This document shows, piece after piece, positions 63,165-64,000 of a stretch of DNA of 64,000 nucleotides. This DNA is from Catenaria anguillulae PL171. Taxonomy: Eukaryota; Blastocladiomycota; Blastocladiomycetes; Blastocladiales; Catenariaceae. Position numbers and translations under genes: made by a program. Under the pieces are notes generated by a model, which made no database searches, was not told the origin of the DNA, and worked only from the letters and a program-made list of their open reading frames with translations. How positions within the stretch are numbered: the first letter of the stretch is position 1; every line of letters starts with the position of its first letter. Location: NCBI GenBank assembly GCA_002102555.1, contig MCFL01000067.1:1-64000 (forward strand), given 5' to 3'.

Positions 63165-64000
63165 CGGGAAATGTGTGGGTCGCGTGTCTGTGCACGCCGT
63201 GTTGGTATGCGTATTGACGCGGGCAAGGATACGTTGGCAATGTAATGGATGCGTGGGACGGCACTCATTGACGGTATGATTTGGTCGGGCGCCTGAGCGG
63301 CAAAGCATTTACTCACTTCCGTCAAGGACGACGATTCCGATTGGTCAAGGATTTGCTCATGCCTGCGAGGCGGTCAATACACGGACCACGGGTTGTACGG
63401 GCTGCACGGGTCGTGCTTGAATAAGGGAATGCTTGCGCGATCCGCGCGATACGTGGGATGGTTGGGTCGCACTGGGATGCACTGGATACGCAACGCCAGT
63501 TGGTGGGTGACACGGGCGCGGAATCATTGGGACCAGTAGGACACGCGGGATGCGTTGGGTCAGGCGCTGCTGTTCGGTAACTGGAATGTGTGATGAGCGT
63601 GCTGGATGAGTGTTGGCCAGTTTTCAGAGGAATACGTTGGTGGTACAAGAGAGTTTGCAGGGGCGACGCAAGAGCAGGTGGTGAGCCTGTTTATCGGTCG
63701 CAGGCATGAATGGGTGACAAGACGGTTGTGGAAGTATGCGGATTGATGTTGGTTTCGTTGTCCATGTATCTGCCAATATCTGTTCCACTTCCATTCATGT
63801 GTTTCTTGCTGTGGGACTAATTTACCATCCTTGCCAATGCGGTGTCTGTCAATGTACAACTTTCACTTGCAATGGAGCATCAATCTGTCTGGAAATCCGT
63901 TGGGGGTGCTCCTTGACTGACTCGAGTCGGAGACGGCCACGTTGGAACAGTCACCTTCACCCCGATCTTTCAAGCTGACTGTGGCCGGGCAACGCCGGCG
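63165..64000. other. Right end of the window, nothing recognised
   Basis: Repetitive use of GGG, TTG and ACG words but no coding pattern, RNA gene or transposable element that I can support. It may contain introns or exons of a gene continuing past the end. Confidence 0.35.

Noticed and set aside
1-64000. tRNA, rRNA or other structured RNA genes
   Set aside because: I looked for T-loop (GGTTCGANNCC) plus D-loop combinations and for conserved rRNA blocks and found none that hold up; a covariance-model scan would settle this.

Overview
This window is nuclear DNA of a eukaryote, most likely a flagellated (zoosporic) early-diverging fungus. It has short spliceosomal introns (about 55-110 nt) with GT-AG borders, donors such as GTACGT or GTATGC, and often a CTGAC-type branch point shortly before the acceptor. 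Genes are compact, on both strands, and unrelated in function. The fungal character comes from a Cdc24 polarity exchange factor, a PNRC/Edc1-type decapping motif protein, Gln-rich Med15-like proteins and a Yop1-like protein. The flagellated character comes from two cilium-associated genes, an NME7 homologue (1.45-3.01 kb) and an ARMC3 homologue (54.7-57.8 kb). Blastocladiomycota or Chytridiomycota fit best, but the sequence alone does not settle which.

Layout. 0-12 kb: a partial gene, NME7, transposase debris, a small two-exon gene, an unresolved membrane-protein gene, a Med15-like gene with two copies of a conserved module, and a divergent G-alpha. 12-16 kb: a second Med15-like gene with a huge Gln-Ala tract. 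16-31 kb: PNRC-motif protein, Yop1/REEP-like protein, a small type I membrane protein, TRAPPC11, an F-box-like protein and a six-pass membrane protein. 31-40 kb: methylmalonate-semialdehyde dehydrogenase, a novel internally repeated protein, and a cluster of three more members of the type I membrane protein family (the last decayed). 40-46 kb: Cdc24. 46.7-62 kb: two large related 12-pass membrane proteins in opposite orientation, enclosing mevalonate diphosphate decarboxylase, an ABC-class predicted ATPase and ARMC3.

Functionally this is a mix of housekeeping genes (sterol precursor synthesis, valine catabolism, TRAPP trafficking, polarity, mRNA decapping, transcription) with two kinds of lineage-specific expansion: a four-member single-pass surface-protein family with a conserved phase-1 intron, and the 12-pass pair. 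The G-alpha has lost the catalytic glutamine, which suggests unusual signalling.

Several otherwise well conserved genes carry single-base frame breaks, nearly all of the missing-base kind. I read most of these as probable assembly errors, but cannot exclude real lesions. Exon coordinates below were worked out by hand from splice signals, reading frame and family similarity recalled from general knowledge; no database search was run.
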